Assembly: GCF_002104455.1 (NCBI RefSeq)
Contig: NZ_NBOC01000006.1
Coordinates: 62,001-126,000 of the forward strand
Source of the DNA: Colwellia chukchiensis
GTDB taxonomy: Bacteria > Pseudomonadota > Gammaproteobacteria > Enterobacterales > Alteromonadaceae
Direction: 5' to 3'
Length of the DNA: 64,000 bases
The notes below the pieces were generated by a model. That model did no database searches. It worked only from the letters and a program-made list of their open reading frames with translations, and was not told the DNA's origin. Shown here in pieces: positions 45,849-55,562 of the stretch (positions within the stretch are counted from its first letter, which is position 1; each line of letters starts with the position of its first letter). The translations under genes were made by a program, and so were the position numbers.

Positions 45849-46193
45849 TTAACCATTAATGCGCTTTTGTGCCACCGCGGTTAACTCGGTTGAAGAAATA
45901 GTGCTAATTAAGCCTTCAACGGTTGCTTTAGGTAATTTTGCTAACATTAAACTTCCGGTTTTAATCGCATTATTGCTACCGGCAAATGCTACTAAGTTTT
46001 GGCCGTTACACTTAACATCATCAAATATTTGACGAATTTTTAATTTGTTAGTCTTTAAGAATGAGCGTAAGCGTGATTTATCATCAACAGAAACGTACTC
46101 ACAAAGCGACAGTGCAACGTTTTGTGCGTGTGATTGTGCAGAATATGCTGACAATAGCAAAGTAATGGCAAGTGCTAATAAGATATTTTTCAT
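45849..46193 (-). CDS. DUF3718 family secreted protein
   Basis: A 114-residue protein with a signal peptide (LLALAITLLLSAYSAQSHA/QN). The mature part matches DUF3718 proteins, common in Shewanella and relatives: LCEYVSVDDKSRLRSFLK, then LKIRQIFDDVKCNGQNLVAFA. The two cysteines may form a disulfide. No function is established for the family. It is transcribed alone. Confidence 0.82.
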   Translation of the reverse strand: MKNILLALAITLLLSAYSAQSHAQNVALSLCEYVSVDDKSRLRSFLKTNKLKIRQIFDDVKCNGQNLVAFAGSNNAIKTGSLMLAKLPKATVEGLISTISSTELTAVAQKRING

Positions 46194-46520
46194 GGTGTCC
46201 CTTAAAATATTAAAAGTAAAATAATGAAACGAACTCTTAATACTAGGACTAAGTTGCGTTGGAAACCCCGCTGTCGTAGGAATACCCTTAGACCGGTAGT
46301 TTTGCGTAGCACCTTTTCAAGTACCTTGCCGTTTCTGCTGGTGGCGCATTATACAGAGAAATACTTGTTAAACAAGGTAACTTTTATAGTTCAATGAAAA
46401 TAAGCGCTTAGTGGTTGTGGTATTAATTTTATTCGCTATAGCATTAAAGGCGTAAGCTTAGGACATTATTAAACAAGTCCGCTATAATGGCGGCTTAGGT
46501 TTTATTATTATAGGTCTGTC
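46194..46520. other. Gene-free divergent intergenic region
   Basis: About 330 bp between the divergent DUF3718 and S4-domain genes. I see no ORF, repeat or strong hairpin; it must carry both promoters. Confidence 0.35.
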
Positions 46521-46892
46521 ATGACTCAAGTTATTCCGCGTGTCGATGTTTCCACGCAACCTATAGAGCTTTGTAAGCTTTTAAAAATCGCTAATATGGT
46601 TGGCGGGGGTGGCGAAGCGAAAATCGTCATCAGCGAAGGCTATGTGTTGTTAAATAATCAAGTCGAATTTCAAAAACGAAAAAAAATCTATCACGATGAT
46701 ATTATAGAATTCAACGGTGAAGTCATTCAGGTTAACTATATTGAACAAAAAACGATTGAGCCCAGCAAAGCCCTGCACAAGGTAGCGAAAAAAAAGATAA
46801 CAGCTAAAAATCCCAAAAACTCAGGGAAACAAGCTATTTCACACGACAGCACAGCGCCGAAAGCCGCTAAACGTAAACCTATTTCCTTTTAA
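46521..46892 (+). CDS. YbcJ-like S4 RNA-binding protein
   Basis: The first about 72 of 123 residues form an S4-like RNA-binding domain of the YbcJ type: IELCKLLKIANMVGGGGEAK, then VLLNNQVEFQKRKKIYHDD. The C-terminal tail (about 75-123) is lysine-rich and probably disordered (VAKKKITAKNPKNSGK), an extension beyond the E. coli protein of about 70 residues. RNA binding is expected from the family; the target is unknown. Transcribed alone upstream of proS. Confidence 0.85.
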   Translation: MTQVIPRVDVSTQPIELCKLLKIANMVGGGGEAKIVISEGYVLLNNQVEFQKRKKIYHDDIIEFNGEVIQVNYIEQKTIEPSKALHKVAKKKITAKNPKNSGKQAISHDSTAPKAAKRKPISF

Positions 46893-47070
46893 GTTGCTAT
46901 GTTTTGTTGTCAACGCTTATATTCTTGGTGCTAAACCGGTAAAGGTGAGTGTTTTTAAAAAGTAGTGGTTATTTTTAACGCCACAGCGCATTTAAACCTT
47001 TTGCCCCTGAAACTGCCCTGATAGAATAACACCATATTTATAACTCCCTTACTAATGGAATTTTTGCTCA

Positions 47071-48783
47071 ATGCGTACCAGTCAATATTTACTTTCAACT
47101 TTGAAAGAAACCCCTGCTAGCGCTGAAGTTATCAGTCATCAATTAATGTTACGCGCGGGTCTAGTGCGCAATGTCGCTTCAGGCTTATATACATGGTTGC
47201 CCACTGGCTTAAAAGTATTACGCAAAGTTGAAAATATAGTGCGCGAAGAAATGCAGCGCGCGGGTGCGTTAGAAGTGTTAATGCCTATGGTGCAGCCGGC
47301 CGACTTATGGCAAGAATCAGGTCGTTTAGACGATTACGGTCCTGAGTTACTACGCTTAAATGACCGTCATATGCGCCCGTTTGTTTTAGGCCCTACTCAC
47401 GAAGAAGTGATCACTAAACTGATTGCCAATGAAATCAGTAGTTACAAGCAACTGCCTTTAAATGTATTTCAAATTCAAACCAAGTTTCGAGATGAAATTC
47501 GCCCGCGCTTTGGTGTTATGCGTGGCCGTGAATTTTTAATGAAAGATGCTTATTCGTTTCACTTAGGCGAAGACTGTTTGAAAAAAACCTACCAAGTAAT
47601 GTTCGATGCATACTGCCGAATTTTCGATCGCTTAGGGTTAGATTATCGTCCCGTTATTGCCGACACTGGCTCAATTGGGGGTGACGCATCACATGAATTT
47701 CATGTATTAGCTGACTCCGGCGAAGATGATATTGCCTTTAGTGATGTCAGCGACTTTGCCGCAAATGTTGAAAAAGCCGAAGCGCTAGCGCCGGCAGGCG
47801 AACGCCCAACGCCAAAAGCAGCACTAACTGAAGTGGCAACACCAAATGTGCGCAGCATTGAAGATGTCGCCGCTTTCTTAAAAGTAGAGAGCAGCAAAAC
47901 CGTAAAGACTTTGTTGGTACAAGGTATCGCAACTGACGACAATCAAGCACCTATTGTCGCCTTGGTGTTGCGCGGTGATCATCAACTAAATGAAGTTAAA
48001 GCAGAAAACTTGCCACAAGTCGCAGCGCCATTAACCTTTGCTACTGAGCAACAGTTACTAGACGAAATAGGCTGTCATGCAGGTTCAATCGGCCCTGTTG
48101 GCTTATCGGTTGAAGTTATCGTTGATCGCAGTGCCGCGCACTTAGCCGACTTTGTTTGTGGCGCCAATAAAGATGATGTGCACTATAGTGGTGCAAACTG
48201 GGACCGTGATGCTAAAAACTATAGCATTGCTGACATTCGTAACGTGGTCGCAGGTGATCCTAGCCCATGTGGAGAAGGCAAGATTGTCATTAAACGCGGT
48301 GTCGAAGTCGGCCATATTTTCCAACTCGGTGAAAAATATGCCCAAGCAATGAATTGTGGCGTATTAACGGAAGCGGGTAAAAACCAAACCTTAACTATGG
48401 GTTGTTACGGTATTGGTGTGTCGCGCATAGTTGCGGCTGCAATTGAACAAAACCACGATAAGTATGGTATAAAATGGCCGGCCGCTATTGCGCCATTTCA
48501 GGTGGCGATTGTACCAATGAACATGGCCAAGTCGGCGCGCGTACAAGAAACCGCAGAGCACTTATATCAACAACTACAAACGGCTGGTATTGACGTTATA
48601 TTTGATGATCGCAAAGAGCGCCCCGGTGTGATGTTTGCCGATCATGAATTAATTGGCACACCGCTGTTATTAGTGATCGGTGAACGTAACTTAGACAAGC
48701 AAGAAATAGAAGTGAAAAATCGCATTAGCGGCGAAAAGTCTCTACTGGCGATTAGCGATGTAATGTCACTATTTACGAAATAA
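47071..48783 (+). CDS. proS: Proline-tRNA ligase
   Basis: Charges tRNA-Pro. A 570-residue bacterial-type (ProS with inserted editing domain) class II synthetase. Motif 1 region [15 protein letters not shown], motif 2 [16 protein letters not shown] and motif 3 [12 protein letters not shown] are present. The YbaK-like editing insertion, which removes mischarged alanine, spans about 230-390 and contains [10 protein letters not shown] and [18 protein letters not shown]. The C-terminal anticodon-binding domain ends with [10 protein letters not shown]. Starts at ATG 47071. Confidence 0.98.
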   Translation: MRTSQYLLSTLKETPASAEVISHQLMLRAGLVRNVASGLYTWLPTGLKVLRKVENIVREEMQRAGALEVLMPMVQPADLWQESGRLDDYGPELLRLNDRHMRPFVLGPTHEEVITKLIANEISSYKQLPLNVFQIQTKFRDEIRPRFGVMRGREFLMKDAYSFHLGEDCLKKTYQVMFDAYCRIFDRLGLDYRPVIADTGSIGGDASHEFHVLADSGEDDIAFSDVSDFAANVEKAEALAPAGERPTPKAALTEVATPNVRSIEDVAAFLKVESSKTVKTLLVQGIATDDNQAPIVALVLRGDHQLNEVKAENLPQVAAPLTFATEQQLLDEIGCHAGSIGPVGLSVEVIVDRSAAHLADFVCGANKDDVHYSGANWDRDAKNYSIADIRNVVAGDPSPCGEGKIVIKRGVEVGHIFQLGEKYAQAMNCGVLTEAGKNQTLTMGCYGIGVSRIVAAAIEQNHDKYGIKWPAAIAPFQVAIVPMNMAKSARVQETAEHLYQQLQTAGIDVIFDDRKERPGVMFADHELIGTPLLLVIGERNLDKQEIEVKNRISGEKSLLAISDVMSLFTK

Positions 48784-48809
48784 TCTAGCGCTAATTATCC
48801 CGAATTAAC

Positions 48810-48844
48810 AATGGCTTTGCACAACTTGCAAGGCCATTTTTTTT
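48810..48844 (+). terminator. Terminator of proS
   Basis: Stem AATGGCTTTGC (48810-48820) with GCAAGGCCATT (48828-48838, one G-T pair), 7-base loop, followed by eight T residues. Confidence 0.88.
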
Positions 48845-48864
48845 AGAGTTCCATTTGTTATAGG

Positions 48865-49455
48865 TTAATAATCACAATTGTCCCAATAAACAACACGGTC
48901 AAACAAGTGCGCTATATTGTTTGATAAAGCTTTAAAGGTGGTAATGGTTTGGCTATCTACATGAAAACACTGCCAAACAAATTGGTGGCAATTATTATCA
49001 AATAAATGATAGTCACGCACCTGATAAATTTGTGCAATGGCAAGCTCTGCTGCTTTCTCACTCGCTAACGGCTGAGCTAATGAATCACAAGCAATAAATA
49101 TTTTCTCACCTGAGCGGTGCTTAGTAAAACGTTGTGCCGATACGGCTTTAACTAAGCCGTTTCCGTCAACTTCAACTATCGTATTATCGCCAATCCAAAT
49201 ACCGGTATGCTCTAAAACACCACCAATACCACAACAAACAATTGCCCCTACACATGGCTGAACCCCTTGCTCTGTAATGAGTAGCTCTGTTGGATAGCTC
49301 GCAATCTTTGGCTCATGTGCTTTTAAATCGGATAAAGTTTTTGCCGAGCGATATTGCAAACGCTGGCGTTGCTGCGCCTTGCGATCATCTGCAAGACCTT
49401 TTACTGCTATTGCCGAGGCGGCAGCAACTCCTAACCATAATAAAGGTAACGGCAT
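48865..49455 (-). CDS. LRAT-like (NlpC/P60 superfamily) membrane-anchored protein
   Basis: A 196-residue protein with an N-terminal hydrophobic segment (PLPLLWLGVAAASAIAV) and a lecithin-retinol-acyltransferase-type papain-like fold. The probable catalytic His is in GGVLEHTGIWIGDN and the Cys in FDNNCHQFVWQC, in the His-before-Cys order of circularly permuted NlpC/P60 enzymes. ATG 49455 is preferred (AGGAG eight bases upstream) over an open frame starting at 49491. Bacterial members are poorly studied; they may be thiol hydrolases or acyltransferases acting on lipids or peptides. No partner gene is visible. Confidence 0.75.
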   Translation of the reverse strand: MPLPLLWLGVAAASAIAVKGLADDRKAQQRQRLQYRSAKTLSDLKAHEPKIASYPTELLITEQGVQPCVGAIVCCGIGGVLEHTGIWIGDNTIVEVDGNGLVKAVSAQRFTKHRSGEKIFIACDSLAQPLASEKAAELAIAQIYQVRDYHLFDNNCHQFVWQCFHVDSQTITTFKALSNNIAHLFDRVVYWDNCDY

Positions 49456-49677
49456 CAGGTTATCTCCTGTGTCTGAGCAATCGCAAAACACTAGCTTGGT
49501 GATATTGCTTAAATTTTGTTCTTAATAACAAGATGCTGTAAATATTCGCGTTTTGCTATAAAAAAGTTGCAAGTAAGTGTTTCAAAGTCAGCCATTATTA
49601 GTAACAATGACCGCACGCCATGATGTAGCTCGCCTTGCGAATGCCTTAACTGACCAATTATTGATAAGATCACCACT

Positions 49678-50892
49678 ATGAAAACAATCAACAAGTCTTC
49701 AAAATTAAAAAATGTTTGCTATGAAATACGCGGTCAAGTTGCGGCCGAAGCCAAGCGTTTAGAAGATGAAGGCCATAAAATTCTTAAGCTCAATATTGGC
49801 AACCCAGCACCATTTGGTTTTGAAGCGCCTGATGATATTTTAAAAGATGTTATTCACAACTTACCAACCGCGCAAGGCTACTGTGAATCTAAAGGCATTT
49901 ACCCTGCCCGTGTCGCCGTGATGCAATATTTTCAACAGCAAGGCATTTTAGATGTCAGCGTTGATGATATTTATATTGGCAACGGTGTCAGTGAGCTGAT
50001 TGTGATGGCAATGCAAGGCTTACTAAACAATGATGATGAAGTACTCATTCCTGCACCCGATTACCCATTGTGGACGGCAGCTGTTGCACTTTCAGGTGGC
50101 GAGCCGGTGCATTACCAATGTGATGAAGACAACCATTGGTATCCAAATCTCGATGATATGGCAAAAAAAATCACGAATAAAACCAAAGCCATTGTTTTGA
50201 TCAATCCTAATAACCCCACTGGCGCTGTTTATAGTGAAGCTATTTTACAAGGCATTATTGCTCTAGCGCGCGAGCACAACTTAATTATCTTTAGCGACGA
50301 AATATACGATAAAATTCTCTATCAGCAAGCACAGCATATTCCCACCGCAAAACTGGCCAACGATGTGTTAATTATCACCATGGGTGGGTTATCAAAAAAC
50401 TACCGTATTGCTGGTTTTCGTGCTGGTTGGATGGTTATCACCGGCCCGAAACTCCATGCTGAAGATTACCTAGAGGGGTTAAACATATTAGCTTCTATGC
50501 GTTTATGCGCCAATGTGCCGTGCCAACATGCAATTCAAACTGCTTTAGGTGGCTATCAAAGTATTAACGAACTGATACAAGCAGATGGCCGATTATTAAA
50601 GCAACGCGACTTGGCCTATAAGATGATCAATAGTATTGATGGCTTATCCTGTAACCCCGCCATGGGCGCATTATATTTATTTGTTAAAGTTGACCAAGAA
50701 AAATTTAACATCAAAGATGATGAAAAAATGATCTTAGACTTACTCAAACAAGAAAAAATACTGCTAGTGCATGGTCGTGCGTTTAATATCAAGCAAAATA
50801 ATTATTTTCGCTTAGTTTTTCTGCCCCATGTTGACGAGTTAAAACCCGCTTTAGAGCGACTGGCAAATTTTTTTAGTACCTATCGCCAATAA
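49678..50892 (+). CDS. alaA: Glutamate-pyruvate aminotransferase AlaA
   Basis: PLP enzyme that makes alanine from pyruvate and glutamate. The 404-residue class I aminotransferase matches E. coli AlaA (YfbQ): LKLNIGNPAPFGFEAPDDI, the substrate-contact INPNNPTGAVYS, FSDEIYDKI, and the PLP lysine in GGLSKNYRIAGFRAGWM. It is followed 33 bp later by yfbR, as in E. coli. Confidence 0.95.
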   Translation: MKTINKSSKLKNVCYEIRGQVAAEAKRLEDEGHKILKLNIGNPAPFGFEAPDDILKDVIHNLPTAQGYCESKGIYPARVAVMQYFQQQGILDVSVDDIYIGNGVSELIVMAMQGLLNNDDEVLIPAPDYPLWTAAVALSGGEPVHYQCDEDNHWYPNLDDMAKKITNKTKAIVLINPNNPTGAVYSEAILQGIIALAREHNLIIFSDEIYDKILYQQAQHIPTAKLANDVLIITMGGLSKNYRIAGFRAGWMVITGPKLHAEDYLEGLNILASMRLCANVPCQHAIQTALGGYQSINELIQADGRLLKQRDLAYKMINSIDGLSCNPAMGALYLFVKVDQEKFNIKDDEKMILDLLKQEKILLVHGRAFNIKQNNYFRLVFLPHVDELKPALERLANFFSTYRQ

Positions 50893-50925
50893 CTTCACAA
50901 CTACTTAAAAAAATAAGGTTTTACA

Positions 50926-51540
50926 ATGCAAAGTACCTTTCTCGCTTGGCTGTTTAGAATGCCACTGATCAAACGTTGGTCGTTAATGTTTTGTGTCAAA
51001 CCAGAAAATGTTGCCGAGCATTCACATCAAGTGGCCATTGTTGCCCACTTGTTAGCTGTGATTAAAAATCAAAAATTTGCCGGTAAACTTAATGCCGACA
51101 AAGTTGCCACCGTGGCACTTTACCACGAAGCTAGCGAAACTCGCTTTGGCGATATTGTCAGCCCGACTAAGTATGCAAACGCAGAAATTGCCCGCGAATT
51201 TAAAAAGATTGAATATTTAGCTGAAAAACAATGCCTCGAATCTTTACCTACTGAATTTCAGGCCCTATTTACTGACATTATTGTGCAAGATAATGTCGAC
51301 CAAGAATATAAGCAAATCGTTAAGGCCGCTGATATATTAGTAGCATATATCAAGGCGCTTGATGAATTAAATCATCAAAATCATGAGTTTGATCACGTTA
51401 AAGAGCGCTTAGAGTTAAAACTAAATAGCTTAAAACAGCAAATGCCTGAAGTAGAATATTTTATGAGTACCTTTATCAGCGCTTGCTCAGCAACCGTCGA
51501 CAAACTCAACGAAGTTCATACAACGACTAACTCACCTTAG
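50926..51540 (+). CDS. yfbR: 5'-deoxynucleotidase YfbR-like HD-domain protein
   Basis: Dephosphorylates deoxyribonucleoside 5'-monophosphates in E. coli. The 204-residue HD-domain protein aligns along its length, beginning FLAWLFRMPLIKRWSLM. Metal ligands His32 (AEHSHQVA), His67 and Asp136 (KAADIL) are present, but the HD motif reads YHEASE: the Asp is Glu68. The conserved Glu71 and the substrate-binding Asp in GDIVSPTKY remain. The codon is GAA, a one-base change from Asp. Whether activity is kept is not clear. Forms an operon with alaA. Confidence 0.9.
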   Translation: MQSTFLAWLFRMPLIKRWSLMFCVKPENVAEHSHQVAIVAHLLAVIKNQKFAGKLNADKVATVALYHEASETRFGDIVSPTKYANAEIAREFKKIEYLAEKQCLESLPTEFQALFTDIIVQDNVDQEYKQIVKAADILVAYIKALDELNHQNHEFDHVKERLELKLNSLKQQMPEVEYFMSTFISACSATVDKLNEVHTTTNSP

Positions 51541-51638
51541 TAACCAAGTATGAATTAAACCCAGTGCTACAGACCTTGAAATTACTATTTTAAACCTTAA
51601 GCTTTAGCACCAAATAATAAATAAATGACCGAATTATC

Positions 51639-52205
51639 ATGCTAAAACATCTAGGCTTTTTGTTAAACGTTTGCGCTATTGCGTTGTTCATTCCTGGCAT
51701 ACTGTTACCCATGTTTTCACTCAATATGGCAATGACCATTGATGCCAGTGGTGTGGCAATGTCCAACAACCTGATTGATAAAAACTTGTCACTATTACAA
51801 ACCATTCAAGAGTTATGGCAAGATGAGCGCCTACTAGTGGCACTATTAATTTTTATCTTTTCGATATGTATTCCTATGGTTAAATTTTTATTACTCTGTG
51901 TTGCTTATTTAACACGCCAAGCAAAATTGGCAAGCCGGATCCATCGATTCATTAGCATGATTGGTAAATGGTCAATGGCCGATGTTTTTGTGGTAGCTAT
52001 TTTTCTAGCTGTGTTATCAACCAATCACGCCGAAACCGCCTCCCCTCAACAATTAGCTTTATTTGGCTTTAAGCTAAATTTTATAGTCAGTAGTGAAACA
52101 ATATCAGCCTTAGGGGCGGGGTTTTACTACTTTACGGGTTACTGTTTATTAGCACTTTTTGGGACAACATTAAGTAGCTTTAATGCTCATAAAACATCTA
52201 ATTAG
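51639..52205 (+). CDS. PqiA-family inner membrane protein (single domain)
   Basis: A 188-residue protein with four hydrophobic helices and the PqiA core SICIPMVKFLLLC and IGKWSMADVFVVAIFLAVL. Full PqiA has two such domains; this is one. PqiA/YebS-type proteins anchor MCE-domain lipid transporters (PqiB, YebT), but no MCE gene follows here. The cysteine-rich zinc segment found in the first PqiA domain is absent. Confidence 0.88.
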   Translation: MLKHLGFLLNVCAIALFIPGILLPMFSLNMAMTIDASGVAMSNNLIDKNLSLLQTIQELWQDERLLVALLIFIFSICIPMVKFLLLCVAYLTRQAKLASRIHRFISMIGKWSMADVFVVAIFLAVLSTNHAETASPQQLALFGFKLNFIVSSETISALGAGFYYFTGYCLLALFGTTLSSFNAHKTSN

Positions 52206-52365
52206 CGCTAATATCTTCAGATAGCTTATATTTTGCCAATAACTTTACTTTGGTAGATAAAAACGCAAACTAGGGTTAAAAATAGGCAAATTACTTCTAT
52301 ACTAGTATGACCAAATTAATTGATGCTAGCTTTTTGATATTACACAGCTATTAGCGGAGTACTTT

Positions 52366-52599
52366 ATGGATCGTTCAGCGCACGATATGGCCGGCTTATT
52401 TGCTCAATTGGGCTTAAAAAACAGTGACAAAGATATAGAAGCGTTTATTGCTAGCCATCGCGGCATATTAAAAAAACAAACACTTGTTTCTGCGCCTTTT
52501 TGGAGTGTCAGTCAAGCTCAATTTATCCAAGAAGCCATTCAGTTAGACTCAGACTGGAGTGAAGTGGTTGACACCTTAGATGCCTTATTGCGAGCCTAA
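52366..52599 (+). CDS. DUF2789 family protein
   Basis: A 77-residue soluble protein matching DUF2789: HDMAGLFAQLGLKNSDKDIE, then APFWSVSQAQFIQEAI and DWSEVVDTLDALLR. The family is widespread in gammaproteobacteria and has no established function. An own transcription unit is likely, given gaps on both sides. Confidence 0.88.
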   Translation: MDRSAHDMAGLFAQLGLKNSDKDIEAFIASHRGILKKQTLVSAPFWSVSQAQFIQEAIQLDSDWSEVVDTLDALLRA

Positions 52600-52806
52600 C
52601 TAAATGAAGCGGTTATAACTATCAAGCCCTCTGATGACGGAAAAAATTAGCACGAAAATAACGCGATTAACCCAGCTTTATTTTGCCAATCTAAGCTGTC
52701 CAAGCTTAAAGTTTAGCTAATAACTGCCACTAACGGATAAGTATTTGTCACAGTGCGTGATGTTGCTTCCCAACAAATAACAGCTGTAAATATGCCATGG
52801 TTAAAC

Positions 52807-52834
52807 ATAAAAAAGGGCCGTTAAAGGCCCTTTT
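52807..52834 (-). terminator. Terminator of bamC
   Basis: Stem AAAAGGGCC (52811-52819) with GGCCCTTTT (52826-52834), followed by a T-run on the minus strand, 36 bp past the bamC stop. Confidence 0.87.
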
Positions 52835-52869
52835 CCAATAATACATGTGCACGGTTAATTTATCCGTTA

Positions 52870-53955
52870 CTAGAAAGCTTCTTTAAAGGATAAACCGGCT
52901 TCCATAACCTCAAATATCTTTTGCAAAGTATCAGCAGATAAGGCCACACCTTGCTCATCATATAAAGTTACAATTGAGCGACCTTCATTAGCCGTTACCT
53001 GAAATTGATATTTACCATTGCTTAAATCAATAACGGGAGGATTTTCACCCCAAATACTTTGCCAGAAACTGGCTTCAGGCCGCTGATAGTCAACATAATA
53101 AATTTTTGTTGATTCATTTAGATCGCTGATAGTAAAGCCGTGATCTTCAAAAAATAATGGCAAATTGGCCCACAATAAGTCCGCATCAATCTCAACGATA
53201 TATGCGGCTTCGCCAGCACTATTTTCACCTAAATTAACAAACAGTTGGTTGGCTCGCATCAAGCGGTTTTCTTGCTGTTTTAAACGGTATTGATAATCAA
53301 CTTGTGCAATAACTTCGTTGAGCATGTTCATTTCGGCACGCTGTTGGTCAATGATATCAATATCTTTGCTAGTCCCTGCTTGCTGGCCTTTTTGATAATC
53401 AATAAGCTCGACGGCTAATGCGACACTGCGACCGTGCGCTTTGCTTTCAAGTGTAAAACGAAAACGCATGCTTTCTATGCGCACCATATCTTTAAATGGC
53501 CAAGTCCCTATTTCCGCGTCATGATGGTACCAGTCTGACTCATAAACAAAGCCTTCGCTATCCACTTGGCGCAGTTCAACATTGTCTGACGCTAATTGGC
53601 TTTTCATGGCTTGGCTAATAAAGGTTTTTAAATCTTCGTTATCCAGTACTTGGTCAAACCAAACTCGCGCTGCTGCTGAGTTGTTTTCTGCTCTTGTTGA
53701 CGCAGCAATCGGCAATACCAAAGATGGTGCGCGTACGTCTACATCGGCGCCAATGGGTCCTTGATGGTTTATCTGATCGCTAACAAAGTAAGTGTCTGAT
53801 GTTTTTGGTTTTTGCAGCCCTGCGGGGATCTTTAGCGCTGGCGCTTGTTGCTGTTGCGCGTAATCAAAATCGCCTACCGCTCGCTTATTATTGACGGCGC
53901 TGCAACCTGTAATAGCAACACTTAATAATGAAAAATATAATATTTTGCGATTCAT
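52870..53955 (-). CDS. bamC: Outer membrane assembly lipoprotein BamC
   Basis: Lipoprotein subunit of the BAM complex that inserts beta-barrels. ATG 53955 (GGGAG six bases upstream) gives 361 residues with a signal peptide and lipobox SVAITGCSAVNN; a longer frame to 53991 is less likely. The N-terminal unstructured stretch with KIPAGLQKP, VRAPSLVLP and the two helix-grip domains (about 110-225 and 245-361, SFWQSIWGENPP) agree with BamC. dapA, usually directly upstream in the same operon, is absent. Confidence 0.93.
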   Translation of the reverse strand: MNRKILYFSLLSVAITGCSAVNNKRAVGDFDYAQQQQAPALKIPAGLQKPKTSDTYFVSDQINHQGPIGADVDVRAPSLVLPIAASTRAENNSAAARVWFDQVLDNEDLKTFISQAMKSQLASDNVELRQVDSEGFVYESDWYHHDAEIGTWPFKDMVRIESMRFRFTLESKAHGRSVALAVELIDYQKGQQAGTSKDIDIIDQQRAEMNMLNEVIAQVDYQYRLKQQENRLMRANQLFVNLGENSAGEAAYIVEIDADLLWANLPLFFEDHGFTISDLNESTKIYYVDYQRPEASFWQSIWGENPPVIDLSNGKYQFQVTANEGRSIVTLYDEQGVALSADTLQKIFEVMEAGLSFKEAF

Positions 53956-54380
53956 TAACACTCCCAAGGATACAAATCTGAATCTTATCAATTTAATTTT
54001 GCTTGTTTAATTTTTATCGTTAGCACCATGCGCTTAAATAACTGAATAAACCATCGTGATAACGTGCAAGCTGTTCTTAATAATAACGCTGTTTGATTAG
54101 TGAATTTAGGTGAAAGTTCCCTGCATCATCTGATTTAATTTTCCTACACCTAAAAGGCGCAACATTAGCTTAAATACAGCAGCGCACCATGGTACTTGCC
54201 TGAAAATGCAAACACAAGAAAATGCGCGATATTTCTCATTTAAATGCTGGAACTTGCACGAATTTTCACCACGCGTTTTTCCTGCTAATTTACCGAAAAA
54301 TCCTTAACGATGGCAAATTAGCTTTACTGCCCAGTGATGCGTTACAATAGCGCTTTATTTTTTGATAGTTAGGTTTATTG
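53956..54380. other. Gene-free region where dapA is usually found
   Basis: A 425-bp divergent intergenic region between bamC and gcvR. In E. coli dapA lies here. I see no ORF, dapA remnant or structured RNA; it must hold both promoters. Confidence 0.4.
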
Positions 54381-54908
54381 ATGAGCGAATATTTAATATT
54401 AACGGCTATGGGGCCAGATCGCACAGGCAGTGTCAGTGACTTAATCAAGCTAGCCAGTGAATGCGACTGTAACATTATTGACAGCAAAATGGCGCTATAT
54501 GGTGTAGATTTTACCTTAATTATGTTACTTAACGGTACCAACAAAGCCATTCATCACTTAGAGTCTAAGTTGCCTGCGGTAGCACATGAGTTAGAGCTTA
54601 TTACCATGATGAAGCGCACCACTGGCTATAAAGAGCAAGACTTTGTTCATCATTACCAGGTGGAGTATGCCGGTATAGACCAACCCGGCATACTAAAAGC
54701 CGTTACCGCATTTTTTGCCACCCGTAATATTGATATCTCTTCGTTAAAGTCGGAAATTAATCAAAAAGATAACCACATGAGCGCAGCAATACAAATTGCG
54801 CTGATGGAAGAAACCAGTATCGAGCAACTTGAGAGTGATTTTTTACAATTATGTGAGCAATTTGACGTGCAAGGCTGCATAAAAAAAATTCAAACCAATT
54901 TATTTTAG
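54381..54908 (+). CDS. gcvR: Glycine cleavage system transcriptional repressor GcvR
   Basis: A 175-residue ACT-domain protein that in E. coli binds GcvA and glycine and represses the gcv operon. Two ACT domains are visible: YLILTAMGPDRTGSVSDL at the N-terminus and QVEYAGIDQPGILKAVTAFF at about 95. ATG 54381 is chosen over a TTG one codon earlier. It precedes bcp as in E. coli. Confidence 0.93.
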   Translation: MSEYLILTAMGPDRTGSVSDLIKLASECDCNIIDSKMALYGVDFTLIMLLNGTNKAIHHLESKLPAVAHELELITMMKRTTGYKEQDFVHHYQVEYAGIDQPGILKAVTAFFATRNIDISSLKSEINQKDNHMSAAIQIALMEETSIEQLESDFLQLCEQFDVQGCIKKIQTNLF

Positions 54909-55097
54909 CAGCGCGATATAAAAGTACTAGTTATTCGCGACACGGCGTTTTTTTTTAACACCTTTACCAAAGTGAAAGCTCACGCTGGCAGGTTTTTATA
55001 ATAAAACATATCGTTTACGTTTAATGCAAAAGCGTAAGTTGCGCTGGCCGAGCAGGTCAAAAGCATTCAACAGCTGATCAACAAAAGGAAAAACATT

Positions 55098-55562
55098 ATG
55101 GCAATCGAAGTTGGCCAAGTAGCCCCTGACTTTACCCTCTTAGATCAAAACTCTAACCCTGTAACCTTATCTGAATTTAAAGGTAAAAAGGTGTTGGTTT
55201 ATTTTTACCCACGCGCAAGCACACCAGGTTGCACTGTACAAGCGCAAGGGTTACGAGACACTAAGGCTGAGTTAGATGCACTGAATGTGGTTGTGCTGGG
55301 TATTAGCCCTGATACCCCAAAAAAACTCACAAACTTTACAAATAAGCAAGAGCTTAACTTTACCTTACTGGCAGATGAAGACCATCTTGTTTGTGAGAAG
55401 TACCAGGTTTGGCAGTTGAAAAAGTTCATGGGCCGAGAAAATATGGGAGTAGTTCGCACTAGCTTCCTTGTTGATGAAAGTGGCAATATTGAGCATGTAT
55501 TCAACAAGTTTAAAACCAAAAATCATCATGAAGTGGTATTAGATTTTTTACAAAGCCAGTAA
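55098..55562 (+). CDS. bcp: Peroxiredoxin Bcp, lacking the usual resolving cysteine
   Basis: Thiol peroxidase reducing H2O2 and organic hydroperoxides. The 154 residues align with E. coli Bcp. Peroxidatic Cys45 lies in ASTPGCTVQAQGLRD, but the resolving Cys50 of E. coli is Gln50. A further Cys in EDHLVCEKYQ is kept. The C-terminus IEHVFNKFKTKNHHEVVL is typical. The enzyme may work as a one-Cys form reduced directly by a small thiol or use the other Cys. AAGGAA precedes the ATG. Confidence 0.94.
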   Translation: MAIEVGQVAPDFTLLDQNSNPVTLSEFKGKKVLVYFYPRASTPGCTVQAQGLRDTKAELDALNVVVLGISPDTPKKLTNFTNKQELNFTLLADEDHLVCEKYQVWQLKKFMGRENMGVVRTSFLVDESGNIEHVFNKFKTKNHHEVVLDFLQSQ

